Shown in pieces: positions 42,463 through 53,170 of a stretch of DNA of 64,000 nt (positions are counted from its first letter, which is position 1; each line of letters begins with the position of its first letter). The stretch lies in NCBI GenBank assembly GCA_007922195.1, contig ML681971.1, positions 1,034,905 through 1,098,904 on the forward strand, written 5' to 3'. The position numbers were made by a program, and so were the translations under genes. Under the pieces are notes generated by a model, which was not told where the DNA came from, searched no databases, and worked only from the letters and a program-made list of their open reading frames with translations. Source of the DNA: Podocnemis expansa. Its lineage: Eukaryota; Chordata; Testudines; Podocnemididae.

Positions 42463-42735
42463 TGAAGTGAGCTGGAGCCCATGAAAGCTTATGCCCAAAG
42501 AAATTTGTTAGTCTTTAAGGTGCCACAGGACTCATTCTCCAAAGGCATAGCCATGTTTGTCTAGTTCAGCAAAACAAGCAAGGAGTCCTGTGGCACTTAA
42601 AGACTAACACATTTATTTATCGCATGAGCTTCAAATTCTCCAAAATGTCTGATGAAGTGGGATTTTTCCCATGAAAGCTCATGCGATAAATAAATGTGTT
42701 AGTCTTTAAGTGCCACAGGACTCCTTGCTTGTTTT
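42463..42735. mobile_element. Inverted SINE fragment followed by a foldback SINE pair
   Basis: 42463-42535 is an inverted SINE arm with diverged ends (GATGAAGTGAGCTGGAGCCC, AAGGTGCCACAGGACTC). Then 42536-42735 is a clean pair: CCAAAGGCATAGCCATG, GCAAGGAGTCCTGTGGCAC and GCATGAGCTTC forward, then GTCTGATGAAGTGGG, GAAAGCTCATGCG and GTGCCACAGGACTCCTTGC inverted. The arms are nearly identical, so this copy looks young. Confidence 0.85.
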
Positions 42736-43071
42736 ACAGGTCTCATTGTTCTTTCTCCATCTGCTCACTGGAAATGCTGACAAGTCAGGAAGAAATGTGC
42801 CCATGTAGGTTGCTATGCATTTTTTTGTTTTAACTTAATAATGGCAGCCACTTCCAAGTTTGCCTGTGCAACTGTGAAGCAGATCCAGTTTTCATTCTCT
42901 CTCCCTCCACCCGATGCATTTGGATTTCAAGAAGGAGGAGACTGTTGCTCTCAGCCACTGTTGAAATGACTCAGTGTTGTCAATCAACAAAGAATTGCAG
43001 CAATTATTTCAGTATGGCCAACCCCAAGCATTCAAAGATTATGAGACTAAGATTTAAATAACAGTTTCTTT

Positions 43072-44567
43072 GGGTATGTCTACATTAGAGGCTTAAGTCA
43101 ACTTAACCTGGCTTAAATCGATTTAAGTAATTCCAGGGCTATAATTAGAATTTATTAAGCATTTCCTTAAGTTGACTTAGTAACTCCTGCCCTGAAAGCT
43201 GACTTAAGCTTTTTAAGTCAGCTTTACAGGGAAGGAAGAATTGGGGCCCACCCTGGATCCCAATCCATCTTGGGGGCCCAGTCTGACCTCAGCCACCAGG
43301 GGAAAGTAGTTCAGAGCCTGATCTGGCCCTGAGCTGCTTGCTGCTGCCAGCAGGAAGATTGGCAGCCTGGTCAATTTCACAAGCTACTGTATATACTCAT
43401 GTATATGCCGATCTGTGTATAAGCTGACCCCTGGTCATAAACCCCAGAAACCTGAAAAATGCATGCCATGTGTATAAGCCCCCTGCATCCCCAACCCCCT
43501 TCCCAGCCTCCTGCACTATGCCACCAGCTTTCTCCAAGTCTGTGACCCCCTCCCACCCCCTTCCGCCCTGCGCTGCCAGCTTCCAATGCATCCCGAACCC
43601 CCTCCCTATAAGTCCTACACTGCTACTGCTTCCCCCAGAGTCCCTGACCCCCTCCCTAAACCCCAAACTTGGCTGCTGCTTTCCCAGCAGTCCCCGACCC
43701 CTCACTAACTCCCACGGTCTGCTGTTACTTCCCCAGCAATCCCTGATCCCCTCCCCACCCCCTGCACTCTGCCACCGCTTCCCCAGGGGTCCCTGACCCA
43801 TTCCTAACCCCTGAACTCTGCTGCCACTTCCCCAGCAGTCCCAGACACTCTCTCTAACCCCTGCACACTGCTGCTGCTTTCCATGAGTCCACAACCCCCT
43901 CTTTAAACCCCCCCACCCTGACGCTGGCTCCCCTAGGCTGACCCCCCCCATTCATGGTGCTCTTACCTAGCCACTCTGGAGGCCATGCCACTTGCTGGGG
44001 CTCCTGTCTTAAGCATTCTCAGAGCATGCTCAAGACAGGAGATTTCAAAACTCTCAACTACTGTATATACCCAAGCATAAGCCAACTGCCTTTTTCAAAC
44101 GAGACTTCAAGGCACAAAATTCTCAGCTTATACTTGAGTATATATGGTACTCCTGAGCTCAGGAGTAGCCTGTGAAATTGACCAGTTCTGCCAAGCCTCC
44201 TGCTGGAGGCAGCAAGCAGCTCAAGGCCAGATTGGCCTCTGAGCCTTCTGCCACCACCAGCAAGTGGCGCAGAGCTGGATCTGGCCCCGAGCACCTTGCT
44301 GCAAGGGGCTCAGGGGCTGGATCCGGCTCCTACACACTTGCCAGTGGTGGCAGAAGCTGGATCAGGCCTCCAGGGCCAGATTGTGGCCCCAGGGCCAGAC
44401 TGCATCCTGGGGTGAGGTGGGGGCAGGATCCAATCCTGGTGTATGCCTACTCATGTAGACATACCTCTAAGTCAACTTCACAAGGTCAACTTTAAGTTAA
44501 CTTAAAGTTGACCCTGTGATGTCAACTTAATATAGGCGCCCCCCCCCCCCCCCGTGTAGACACAGCC
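43072..44567. mobile_element. Harbinger-like MITE, GTCAACTTAA family, with internal insertion
   Basis: Ends GGGTATGTCTACATTAG and, inverted, GGCTGTGTCTACACGGG, flanked by TTT (43069-43071 and 44568-44570). Subterminal GACTTAAGTC and AAGTCAACTTAA palindromes mark the family. The interior carries another unit at about 43385-44150 with TACTGTATATACTCATG-type ends and C-rich CCCCTCCCCACCCC filler. Frames in that filler are not genes. Confidence 0.8.
43385..44150. mobile_element. Nested element with TACTGTATATACTC ends
   Basis: The left end is TACTGTATATACTCATGTAT and the right end, inverted, is GTACCATATATACTCAAG. A third, forward copy of the end motif (CTACTGTATATACCCAAGC) lies at 44059, so two units may be joined. 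The C-rich centre (43470-43950) has quasi-repeats with CTGCTGCTTTCCCCAG. No target duplication could be fixed. Confidence 0.5.
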
Positions 44568-44570
44568 TTT

Positions 44571-44912
44571 CTGTTTGCCCTTGGAATGCATAGAGATCAT
44601 CTTCCCATGCTTTTCTCCAGATTTGCAAGAGTTAGCAACTTGCTTAAAAAAAAAGTGAAATTCTCAAATAATCACTTGCTTCCAAGAGATGGGGCTTTAA
44701 GTAAAACACTAACTATCACAATAAAAATACAACTGTTGACAACACTGCAATTTAACCTGTGTTAAAAGCTGCACTCAGAAAACCTTTTGCAATGCTTTTC
44801 AATAATTTTATAGAACTTTCAAACTAATAAACCATTCTACATATTCTTAAATGCTAGTAGATGGCACTCTAGACAGATTAGATGAATAACCAAGTGAATC
44901 TGTTCTGCTTAC
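44571..44912. other. No gene seen
   Basis: AT-rich intron-like sequence just downstream (minus-strand sense) of the candidate microexon at 44913. Confidence 0.25.
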
Positions 44913-44933
44913 CTTACTTGATTTACTACCCAT
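44913..44933 (-). CDS. Candidate 21-bp microexon opening with ATG (MGSKSSK)
   Basis: The minus strand shows TTTTCATTTTTGTCTTTACAG, then ATG GGT AGT AAA TCA AGT AAG, then GTAAGC. Seven codons in phase 0 read MGSKSSK, which begins with Met-Gly and a Ser/Lys-rich stretch like an N-myristoylation site; this would place the protein on membranes if translated from here. The 21-base acceptor stretch is identical to that at 41187-41207. It could be the start of the PLAAT-like protein. Support is limited to splice-site quality and duplication. Confidence 0.42.
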
Positions 44934-45034
44934 CTGTAAAGACAAAAATGAAAAACACATATCAGTACTCAATTAAACTTCTGAAAATTAAACTTCTGAG
45001 TGTTATTTCATCTCCCCCTTCTTCCAAATCCTCT

Positions 45035-45225
45035 GCAGAATTTAACAAATTTCTTTGAGCATAAGCTTTCATCAGCTGCAACCCATTTTGTCAGATGCAT
45101 CTGACAAAGTGGGTTGCAGACCGTGAAAGCATATGCGTGAAAAAATTTGTTAGTCTTCAAGGTTCCACAGAACTTTGGTCATTTTTGCTATATCCTGACT
45201 AACATGGCTACCCCTCTGGAACCTA
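45035..45225. mobile_element. Foldback SINE pair (diverged)
   Basis: The forward partial arm (TTTAACAAATTTCTTTGAGC, CATAAGCTTTCATCAGC, AACCCATTTTGTCAGATGC) joins the inverted arm at ATGCATCTGACAAAGTGGG, ending with GACTAACATGGCTACCCC. The junction GCATCTGACA/TGTCAGATGC is palindromic. Confidence 0.75.
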
Positions 45226-45895
45226 TCTCTAGAATTTTTACTCTCTTTTTTATACTTCTGTAAACCCAGAGTGCTCTATTGTGAGTTTTCTTATTTACTT
45301 GCAGGAGCTCATAGTTCCATGGAAACTTAACAGGTCTTCTTTGGATGTCCTGATTCTTCTTGGTAACTATATTAGTCATGCCTGAAACTAATTTTTTGCA
45401 ACCAATTAATTTTAACCATGGCTAGACAGCCAAGACAAATATAGTTAATTTCAATCAAACATATCAATTTTCAGTGATGAAATATGGGAGGCAAATTAAT
45501 TTCATATAACTGACTGGCTAGGAGAAATATTAACTCCTAAGTACTAGATTTACAAACCTCAAATGCCTCGTGCAGCTGTTTAATCATAGATTCTTTCAAC
45601 CCTAGATTTAATGATTCAGGTATACAATTAATTGCATAACCAGACTGACTACTGAATTCATTAATTCTTTTCAGAATGTAGATAAAAGATTGTATTGGAT
45701 TGACAGCAGTAGTATCACATCATCTATAGTCTGTACAATTATATAGTCTCCTTTATTAATTGTAATACTTGTTATGCTATTGTTCTGACTTTGTATGTAT
45801 GTTTATGATCCAGAAGCTCCATAAAGAGGGCAAATAATGAGGAAGGTAGATGGCAGCCTTCTCTGGTTTCTCTTTGTAGCTGAAATTCACTAAAG
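45226..45895. other. No gene seen
   Basis: AT-rich; the minus-strand frame at 45188-45379 overlaps the SINE and has no family features. Confidence 0.25.
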
Positions 45896-47137
45896 TATTC
45901 TTCATTAACTTTTGAATGATCTACCTTATTGTTATGGTATCATGTTTCCTGCAGCATCATGTATGTATACAGATATGAAGCATGTTACATGGCTCAGACC
46001 ATGAGGGCAATCTCTCAGCACAGAGGCTGGAGAGGTACATGACAAAGATCAAAGGAAATCACATCATCCCAGGAGGAGGAGCATCTGAGGGGGATTGAAA
46101 ACAAATACAGACACTTTGAACGGTTAGGGGCTTTTTGCCAGAGAAACTTCATCCTGAAATATCCTCCAACTTCAAGAAAGATCTGGGCCCTGCCTAGTAT
46201 TAGGCAGAGACTGACCATAAAAATATCTGTCAGCTGAACATCTTCTGAGTAATCTTGGACCATGAGGTTAGGTTAGGTAGTGTTGTTAGCAGAACTGTAA
46301 CTATGGCGGGGCGAATGGGACAAAGACCCAGGCAGAGAATATTAAAGGGTGGCTGTCAGACCTCCCCAGCCCAAAAGAGGAATGTGCCTTGGGCACATTC
46401 CTCTTGGAGCCAAACAGGGGCTGGGGGAGTTTCTCCCACCCTGCCCCAAATCCCTGGCCACTTTCTTTTGGCAGCAGGGGAGGCACCCCCACACTGGGTC
46501 TCTGGCTGCTCTCTCCCAGTGGCAGGGGAAACACCTCCCCCCCCGTAAGGACAGATCAGGCCCTGAGCCAGATCAGGGCTCTGGGGGGACGCCTTTCTGG
46601 CTTCCTGCGCCAGGCACCAGAAGCTGTAGTTACAGCTCTAGTTGTTAGATTAGTGTACATTTTATATCTTTTATTTGCTTGTGGTAACTCCTGCATCCTT
46701 TATTAAACGATTATGCATTGATTTGCTATATACTCACCTAAAATCAGGTTCTAATCAGTAAACTAGTATCTATTTTATCTAAAGCTGTGTGGACTTTAGA
46801 GGGTGTGAATGAGCAGAGCTGGCTATTCTAATTTCTTTGTCAAATGAGCAAACTGGAGTCCATGAGCTTAACAGTGACTGGGGGAAGGGTCCTGATCCCT
46901 GTAAGATGATAGTCCCTGGTTGGCATCTAGGGGATGGGGATGCTCACTTAGGGACTGTCCCCTAAGTGGCTAGAATGCACATGCCCACTGCCTGGGACTG
47001 ATTACATGCAGGAGGCTGGTGTGAAATGACTCAGAAGTGACTGGTCACCTGGCATAGTGTGGTAAGTCAGGGTTCAGGAGTGGAGATCAGGGGTCACAGT
47101 AGCACACCTAACCAGATTCTGGGAAGGGACTGTCACA
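45896..47137 (+). repeat. LTR-like repeat, family A, copy 3, with nested hAT
   Basis: Shows the family blocks CTTATTGTTATGGTATCATG, TTTCCTGCAGCATCATGTATG and CATGGCTCAG, then TTATCTAAAGCTGTGTGG and the end CCAGATTCTGGGAAGGGACTGTCACACA. It is interrupted at 46290-46640 by a hAT element. Frames are not coding. Confidence 0.5.
46290..46640. mobile_element. Non-autonomous hAT element (351 bp)
   Basis: Ends CAGAACTGTAACTATGG and, inverted, TAGAGCTGTAACTACAG, flanked by exact 8-bp duplications GTTGTTAG (46282-46289 and 46641-46648). The GC-rich interior has an ACGCC/GGCGT-type centre and no transposase. It is inserted in LTR-like family A copy 3. Confidence 0.85.
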
Positions 47138-47740
47138 CATCATAATTGATTTTTAAATATCCATACTCAGAGGCATGGCATCTGAATCTATAATTGCCTG
47201 TTGTTGATAGGCCTAGGATATAATTGATCTTGGTATGTATGAATTTACAGTGTTAGAAAAAAAACTCTGAAATGGGTGCTGGGGCCATTAGGTTCCTGTA
47301 CCTACTTAAATGCTTATTCACCTCTGGTGTGTAGTGCTGAGTTCACTTTACATGGCTTACTAAATTATCTGACTAAATGCATAAAAGAACAGACCTTAAA
47401 ATCTTTGGTTTGATGAAAAACAACAACAACAAAAAGACCAGAAAAAGACCAGACATGATTACTCAGTGACTTCACCCCTTTCCAGGCAATGTTTGTTTAT
47501 ATAGGTAATGTCCCTGCTCCCTGCATAGTGCCTAAGAGTTTATCTACATGGAGTAGTAATGTGCCATCTGCAGACTATTGGGACCTACTTTCTAAAACAT
47601 AGTAATGAGTCGTGCTTTAATTGTTCTGTGTAGACCTAAACAGTGTCCACTACACATTCCCTACTGAGCTTTAAAGTAACGCAATTTGAAACAGTACAAT
47701 GTTAGAATGCACCAGGGAACAAACACACTAAGATTAAACC
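47138..47740. other. No gene; faint MITE-like stretch at about 47530-47690
   Basis: TTATCTACATGGAGTAG and CTGTGTAGACCTAAACAG suggest a decayed Harbinger-like MITE, but the copy is too diverged to define ends. Confidence 0.3.
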
Positions 47741-47895
47741 AGTTCCAAAGGGGTAGCCATGCTAGTCGAGCTCAGCAAAACAAACAGGGAGTCCTATGGC
47801 ACTTCTAAAGACTAATAAATTTATTTATTGCAAAAGCTGATGTGATAAATAAATTTGTTAGTCTTTAAAAGTGCCACAGGGCTCCTTGTTTGTAA
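47741..47895. mobile_element. Foldback SINE pair (short arms)
   Basis: Forward: CCAAAGGGGTAGCCATGC, AACAGGGAGTCCTATGGCAC, TAATAAATTTATTTATTGC. Inverted: GATAAATAAATTTGTTAGTC, AAAAGTGCCACAGGGCTCC. The two arms join at CAAAAGCTGATGTG, so the 3' halves of both SINE copies are lost. Confidence 0.8.
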
Positions 47896-47950
47896 GGTTA
47901 ACCCAGTAGTTCAACAACAGTTATAGAAAGCTTAAACTAATATGCAAGTC

Positions 47951-47952
<2 letters not shown>

Positions 47953-47999
<47 letters not shown>
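47953..47999 (+). repeat. (TA)n microsatellite
   Basis: An uninterrupted TA run of 47 bases, followed by GATAAAAATT. Length is likely to be polymorphic. Confidence 0.98.
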
Positions 48000-48002
<3 letters not shown>

Positions 48003-48080
48003 AAAAATTAAAGTAGATCCTACTTAGATGAGAATTTTGGGAAGTATCTGAAAAAAAATCTTTTCATTACAGTATCCAAG

Positions 48081-48688
48081 TGTGATGAAGTAAGAAAACC
48101 TCTTGGGTTACTGGGGTTCTTCTTTTCTGTTCCTGTTCTTTGGTGATGGTATTCTGGTGATGGGACACAGGGGTGTGACAACTTTAGGTACCACTAGGGG
48201 GGAAGAGGCTTTAGTGCGACCTTACCTGGACCCCCTGGGGGTGACAGGTTGTGGCCGGTTTAGACCAGGGGCAGGGCAGCTGGATAGAGGGAGGAACAAA
48301 GGGGAGAGAGGGGGAAGAAGGAAGATGGAGGTCAGAGGGGCAGGACCTCTGGGGCTCATCCTGGGGGTTTACTGTCTGTCCTCCTGGTTGATCTGAGAGC
48401 CAACTGTCCTAGCTGCTGTGCAAAGTGGATTGCTAATAAAGCCTCTGACTGCTACACTGACTGAGTGTCACTGCTGATTGGGACGTCTGGGACCCTCGTG
48501 GAGGGAGGAACCCCCCCCCCCAAGGGAGACCAGACAGAGCAAGGGTCGGACCCTCTGGGCCTGGATTTGGAAGCTAGCTACAGGTAGCGTGGAGACCCTG
48601 GTGAAAGGGAGAAGGCTCCACCGCAGCAGAGTCCTGGTGGGCTGTGAACAGAGGGGATCCAAGAGGCTTTTCTGGGTTCTCCGTGACA
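48081..48688 (+). repeat. Solo LTR, family B
   Basis: Starts TGTGATGAAGTAAG and ends TCTCCGTGACA, flanked by the exact 5-bp duplication CCAAG (48076-48080 and 48689-48693). AATAAA at 48435-48440 would be its polyadenylation signal. The 5-bp duplication, TG...CA ends and single-LTR form are what recombination between the two LTRs of an endogenous retrovirus leaves. An inverted relative is at 18236-18863. Internal genes are absent, and the short frames on both strands are not retroviral. Confidence 0.85.
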
Positions 48689-48976
48689 CCAAGAAAGAGT
48701 CCTGAAAACCCCCAGTCTTTCAACATCTACAGAACTCAAAAACTTCTAAAAACAAATCCTAAAAACAGAAGCCTTACTTAGGAATCATGCTTAGCCTGCA
48801 GAACGCTATTTTCTCAAAACTATAGTTACTAGTTAATCTTAAATAAGGTAAACAAAGGTAACTGATGCTTGTTAGTATGCAGAGTAATTAAGTAAATACC
48901 ATTGTGGTTGATACTCACAGCTCTTTGTACTCTATTTCATAATACTACTGCATTCAGTGTTATTAACCAACTGTAA

Positions 48977-50230
48977 TGTTACTCTCCTAGAATCTGGTCT
49001 GGGTGCTGCTGTGCCTCCCCATCACCACTCCTGGACACCAACTCACTCCACTTTGCCAGGTGGCCAACCATTCTTGGGTCAGCCCACACCAGTCTCTTGC
49101 ATGTAGTCAGTCCCAGGCAGTGGGCATGCATTCTCCAGTGACTGAGGGGATGGTTCCCCAGCAAGTACCCTCTACCCCCCACGTGGCATGTTGGGAACTT
49201 CCATCCTGCAGGGATCAGGACTCTTCCCAGTAACCTGCAGACTCAAAGACTCCAGTTCACCAGTTTATCAAAGAAACTGGAATGCACCCATTTGTTGCTC
49301 ATTCACCTTTTCTAAAGTCTACACAGCTTTAGGTAAAACAGAGACCAGTTTATTGATTAGAACATGATTTTAAGTGAATATATAGCAAATCAATGCATAA
49401 TCATTTAATAAAGCAGCCAGGAGATAATCACTAGCAAATTAAAATCTAAGATGCATTCTAACCTAAAGTTTACTGTTCAGTCTTATTCTCTCACTTAGCC
49501 ACATGATTGGCTGCTGGTGGCTTTCAGCCTGTCTTTCCTTCTGGTCATGTGGATAGGTTCAGTCCCTTGGAGTTGCTTCATGATGGAGTTTGTCTGGCAA
49601 AAAGCCTTGATCAGTTCAGAGTATGACTATTTCAAACCAGGAGTGTCGCTGCCCCAGGGCAAGACCCAGGGCACAGGCCCAGGCCACACCACCAGCCCCC
49701 ATTTTGCACATGGGCCTGATCCTGCCTTGGGCGCCTGCCGCCACCAGCTTGGCCTCAGATCCCCAGCCAGGGATTGGGGCTGGGAGAGGCAGATGCCGCC
49801 ACAGGTGGCCTGGCCTGAATTGCTGGGGGCCAGGAGAGATGGGGATCACACTAGGAAGGAACTTGGGACACTGGCACTGGGACTCAGGGCATGAGCCCCA
49901 TGTGCCAGGCGCCAGTGACGCCCCTGTTTCAAACCACCTTTAGTCCCCCTTATTCGTGGGCTGAGGTCAGGTGATCTTTTCCCTCTCTGGTCATAGCCTG
50001 TAATTTGGATAGCCTTTGTGATTCATCATTTCTCTTTGTGTGTTGGGAGCCAGCTCTGACTCTCTGCTTCCCCCTTTGCCATGTGAAATACATGGGAACA
50101 TGTTTCACATCTGTACACATACATGATGTTGAAGGAAATATGATACAAGAGCAAAAGGGAACAGAAGGGTTACATGGATCCTACCCCAGGGGTGCATCCT
50201 GTGACACCAACCTTATTTTAATTTGCTTTA
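48977..50230 (-). repeat. LTR-like repeat, family A, copy 4, inverted, with nested hAT
   Basis: The reverse complement carries the family end block near 48990 (CCAGACCAGATTCTAGG), the ATTTAATAAAGC-adjacent middle (RC near 49400), and the CATCATGTATGTGTACAG block near 50130. It is interrupted by the hAT element at 49638-49926. Its ends are only approximate. Confidence 0.5.
49638..49926. mobile_element. Non-autonomous hAT element (289 bp)
   Basis: Ends CAGGAGTGTCGCTGCCCC and, inverted, CAGGGGCGTCACTGGCGCC, flanked by exact 8-bp duplications TTTCAAAC (49630-49637 and 49927-49934). It is the same family as 14955-15348. GC-rich frames on both strands are not genes. Confidence 0.92.
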
Positions 50231-50416
50231 TATTTTAGAATTTCATTGTTAAGATGTTGCTATACTGTATCACTCATTTTATTTACCTTTCCTTTTTATC
50301 TGGTATAACTCATTACATACTCATGGAAGATTTAACTACTTAATTAATTACTCTTTTGACGTGACTGAGGAGTTATTTGGATTTTAAAACATTAGATTTG
50401 TTCCTTACTAACAATA

Positions 50417-50777
50417 GGCATGTCTACAATTAAGTCTCTGTTAAGTCAACCTAACAAGGTCAACTTTAAGTTGACTTAGAAAGCCCACATTGAAAACTTC
50501 TGTTGACTGCCTGTGTACAAACCAGCAGGTGCTAGGTCAATGGAGGAGTGGTGCTGTCCCACATTGCACTGGAGAAGTGCCAGTTAGGTCAGTGTACAGG
50601 CTTTCCCCCTTTACATTGGATTAAATCAAATTAATAAGGTTGATTTAAGTGTTAAGTCGAAGTTAAGAGGTGGTGTTATAGAGTCAATTTAAGGAAGTGC
50701 TTAAGTCGACTTAATAAAAGCCCAATGTGGCTGCAGGAGTCTGTAGGTTGACTTAAGGCTCCAGTGTTGACATACCC
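50417..50777. mobile_element. Harbinger-like MITE, GTCGACTTAA family
   Basis: Ends GGCATGTCTACAATTAAG and, inverted, GGGTATGTCAACACTGG. Internal AAGTTGACTTAGAAAGCCC and TTAAGTCGACTTAATAAAAG palindromes match the truncated copy at 22678-23013 in reverse. No clear 3-bp duplication (ATA against AAC) was found. Confidence 0.78.
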
Positions 50778-50912
50778 AACTAGAGTAATGCGAGCCTTTC
50801 CTCTAAATCTTCCTTGCTTCTTAGCTTAGACATAAAATGGTAAATCTGAGGTATCTCCTTTCACTGCCACTGCTTCTTGAGCCAGCATCCACCCTTCCTT
50901 GCACTAATCTAT

Positions 50913-51418
50913 GGGTATGTCTACACTGAAAAGCTTTTTAAAATAAGAAGGCTTATTTTGAAAAACTTTTTACCTCTCCATGCAGGCATTTTGTTATTTC
51001 AAAATAAGCGCTTCATTATTTCAAAAAAATCCAAACAAAGTGGTGTTTCAAAATAACTAAACCTGCCTTCTAACCCTATGATTCCATTAAGGATTAAGGA
51101 TTGCTCTATTTCAAAAGAGCAATTCTTTTGAAATAGTTATTTCAAAAAAGCCATTCCAAGCCATGGAATTGCCTTTTGTTTCGAAATAATGGCCCTATAC
51201 TTTTCTCTGCCTTCCCCTATTTCGAAACAGAGGTCTAGTGAAGTCTCTATTTTGAAATAATTCCTTCCTTATTTTGAAATAGAAAATGTACACTAGACTC
51301 TTATTTTGAAATAATAAATTCAAAATAATGCTATTTTGAAATAATTATTTCAAACTAAATTCAAAATAGTTATTTCAAAATAACTATTTCAAAATATCTT
51401 TGGCAGTGTAGACATAGC
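50913..51418. mobile_element. Harbinger-like foldback element, copy 5 (AT-rich)
   Basis: Ends GGGTATGTCTACACTG and, inverted, GCTATGTCTACACTGCC. TTTTGAAATAA palindromes fill the element, mostly with the CpG of TTTCGAAA decayed to TTTTGAAA or TTTCAAAA. The target duplication is not clean. It is the most diverged copy in the window and has no GC-rich core. Confidence 0.8.
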
Positions 51419-51904
51419 TACTGGGAAATCCACAGTAAGTCCACAGAATTCACTAGATTTATGCCAGTGTAAATAGGACCAGGAGCAGGTTTCCTATAGC
51501 GGCATTTGAATCAGACTGGAAGGAAAGAATTAATTACCTTCTTTAAAATTGTAGACAGCTAGTGAAGACTGGCTTGTGCTCTTGTAAAACTCTTTGGAAC
51601 TTGTGGAAAAGGCTTACTAAACATAAAATGAAGTGCTATAGTATAGATACCCTTACCACTGCCAAGGAAGTGGGAAATAAGACCATGATACACAAACTGT
51701 GAGTTTTCAAAGTTGCCTGGTGTATAGGCCCACCAGAGATTTATACCTCTATGTATTGTTGTAATTATTACACTTAAAATTTACTCTAATCATGAGGAAA
51801 TTCATAAAGTAAGGTATCACAACCTGTTCATGGGAAAAGGTAGAAGGAGACAGACTGAATTAGTCCAAACACAAAGGCCTTCTGATGTAACTCAAGGACT
51901 GTGT

Positions 51905-53170
51905 TAAGATCATGCCTGTGTAAGGGGACCCGATAGCCCCTTACTGAGACTGAATGGGCCTTTTAATTGGCCACTCCTGCCTGGAAGCAGGACTCTGAAA
52001 CAGACAGCCCCAGGGCCAGTGGGAGAGGCCAGTGTCCCAGGATGGCCTGATTGATTGAAAGTGCTCCCCTGCCCGAGCTGAAACTGCAGGCTGGACACGC
52101 CTGGGCAAGCCAGAGTGTGTGTGTGTGGGGGGGGGGGGGTGAGCTAAGGAGGAAGCACTAAGCAGCCGGCAGCTGGGAGCCAGAGGACCCAGGAAGGAAG
52201 GCCAGGCTGAGCTGATTTGTGCAGAGCAGACCCACAGCAGCTGGACCAGCAGAAAGCCAAGTAGAGCTGGGCAGAGCAGAGCTGGAGGCAGTGACAGAGC
52301 CAGAGGTGCCTGAAGCTGGGGCAGGAGGCCAGAGAAGGAGCCCCAGGTGCTGCGCTCAGCTGTGCAGCCCCACAGCAGGAGGACCAGAGGAGCCCCACTG
52401 AACCAGAGCAGCAGCTGGGAGCCGGAGTTGCAGTCATCTGGAGCTGGGTGTGGTGAGCAGCTGGGGTGCAGTGATGGGGGGCTGACGCTGGGAAGAAGGG
52501 CCCTGCCCCTGGAGCTTGGGGACGAGTGGCCACAGCCGGAGGCTGCATCTGGCCCCCTGGATCATCCAGTTGCAGCCAGGCCTGGGCAGAGGGCTTGCAA
52601 TGTGGAGGACAGACTGTGAGACTGTTTCTCAGGTCCAGAGACTGTGTGTGTAGTGCCTCCACACCAGGGGGTGACACTGAGGGTTTACTGTTCACCTTTT
52701 TCCACTTTTTCTCTATTTTCTTATTGGGTTCTTTTTATTTCTGTGTGCTTAAATAAATTGTGTATATAGTGACTGGTGGGCCAGAAGAGTGGTCAGTGTG
52801 GTCAGCACCCCGGAGTGGGGACACCCTAGCCCTGTCCTGAGAGACCACGATAAGGTCGAGCCCCCAGAAATTCTGGGGCCCAGCCTTGTCAGGGTTACAA
52901 GGACTCCTCCAAACGGGCGATTGGGAGGGGAGCCTTTGAGGTCAGGCAGGCATTGGGGTAAAGGAAGTGGGAGCAGGGACTCAGATCCTTTTGCTACCCA
53001 CCTTCACCGGGGTGATATACAAAGTCTGGGAAGTTCCCCACAAGAGCGGGTCCATCCCCCACTTACATCTGGCAAACCAGAATTGTATGGGATGGGAAAT
53101 TAAGGACCCAAAATTGGTGTGTTGGATATTAGGCTTATCTGTGAACAAAATAGTGAAAGGATAGGCTACT
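51905..53170 (+). repeat. Putative LTR plus leader of an endogenous retroelement
   Basis: GTGTAAGGGGACCCGATAGC near the start, a GT run at 52117-52128, a long purine-rich CAGAGC... block (52150-52560), AATAAATTGTGTATATAGTG (polyadenylation-like, 52752), then ACCCCGGAGTGGGGACACC and a GGGTTACAAGG leader-like stretch. This order resembles an LTR followed by a leader. No second LTR or gag/pol coding is present. Gln/Pro/Ala-rich frames at 52144-52695 and neighbours come from the purine-rich block. Confidence 0.4.

Noticed and set aside
52144..52695. 183-codon minus-strand frame
   Set aside because: It is a shadow of a purine-rich CAGAGC-type block; the composition (Cys/Ser/Pro/Leu) is that of the repeat and there is no splice or domain support.
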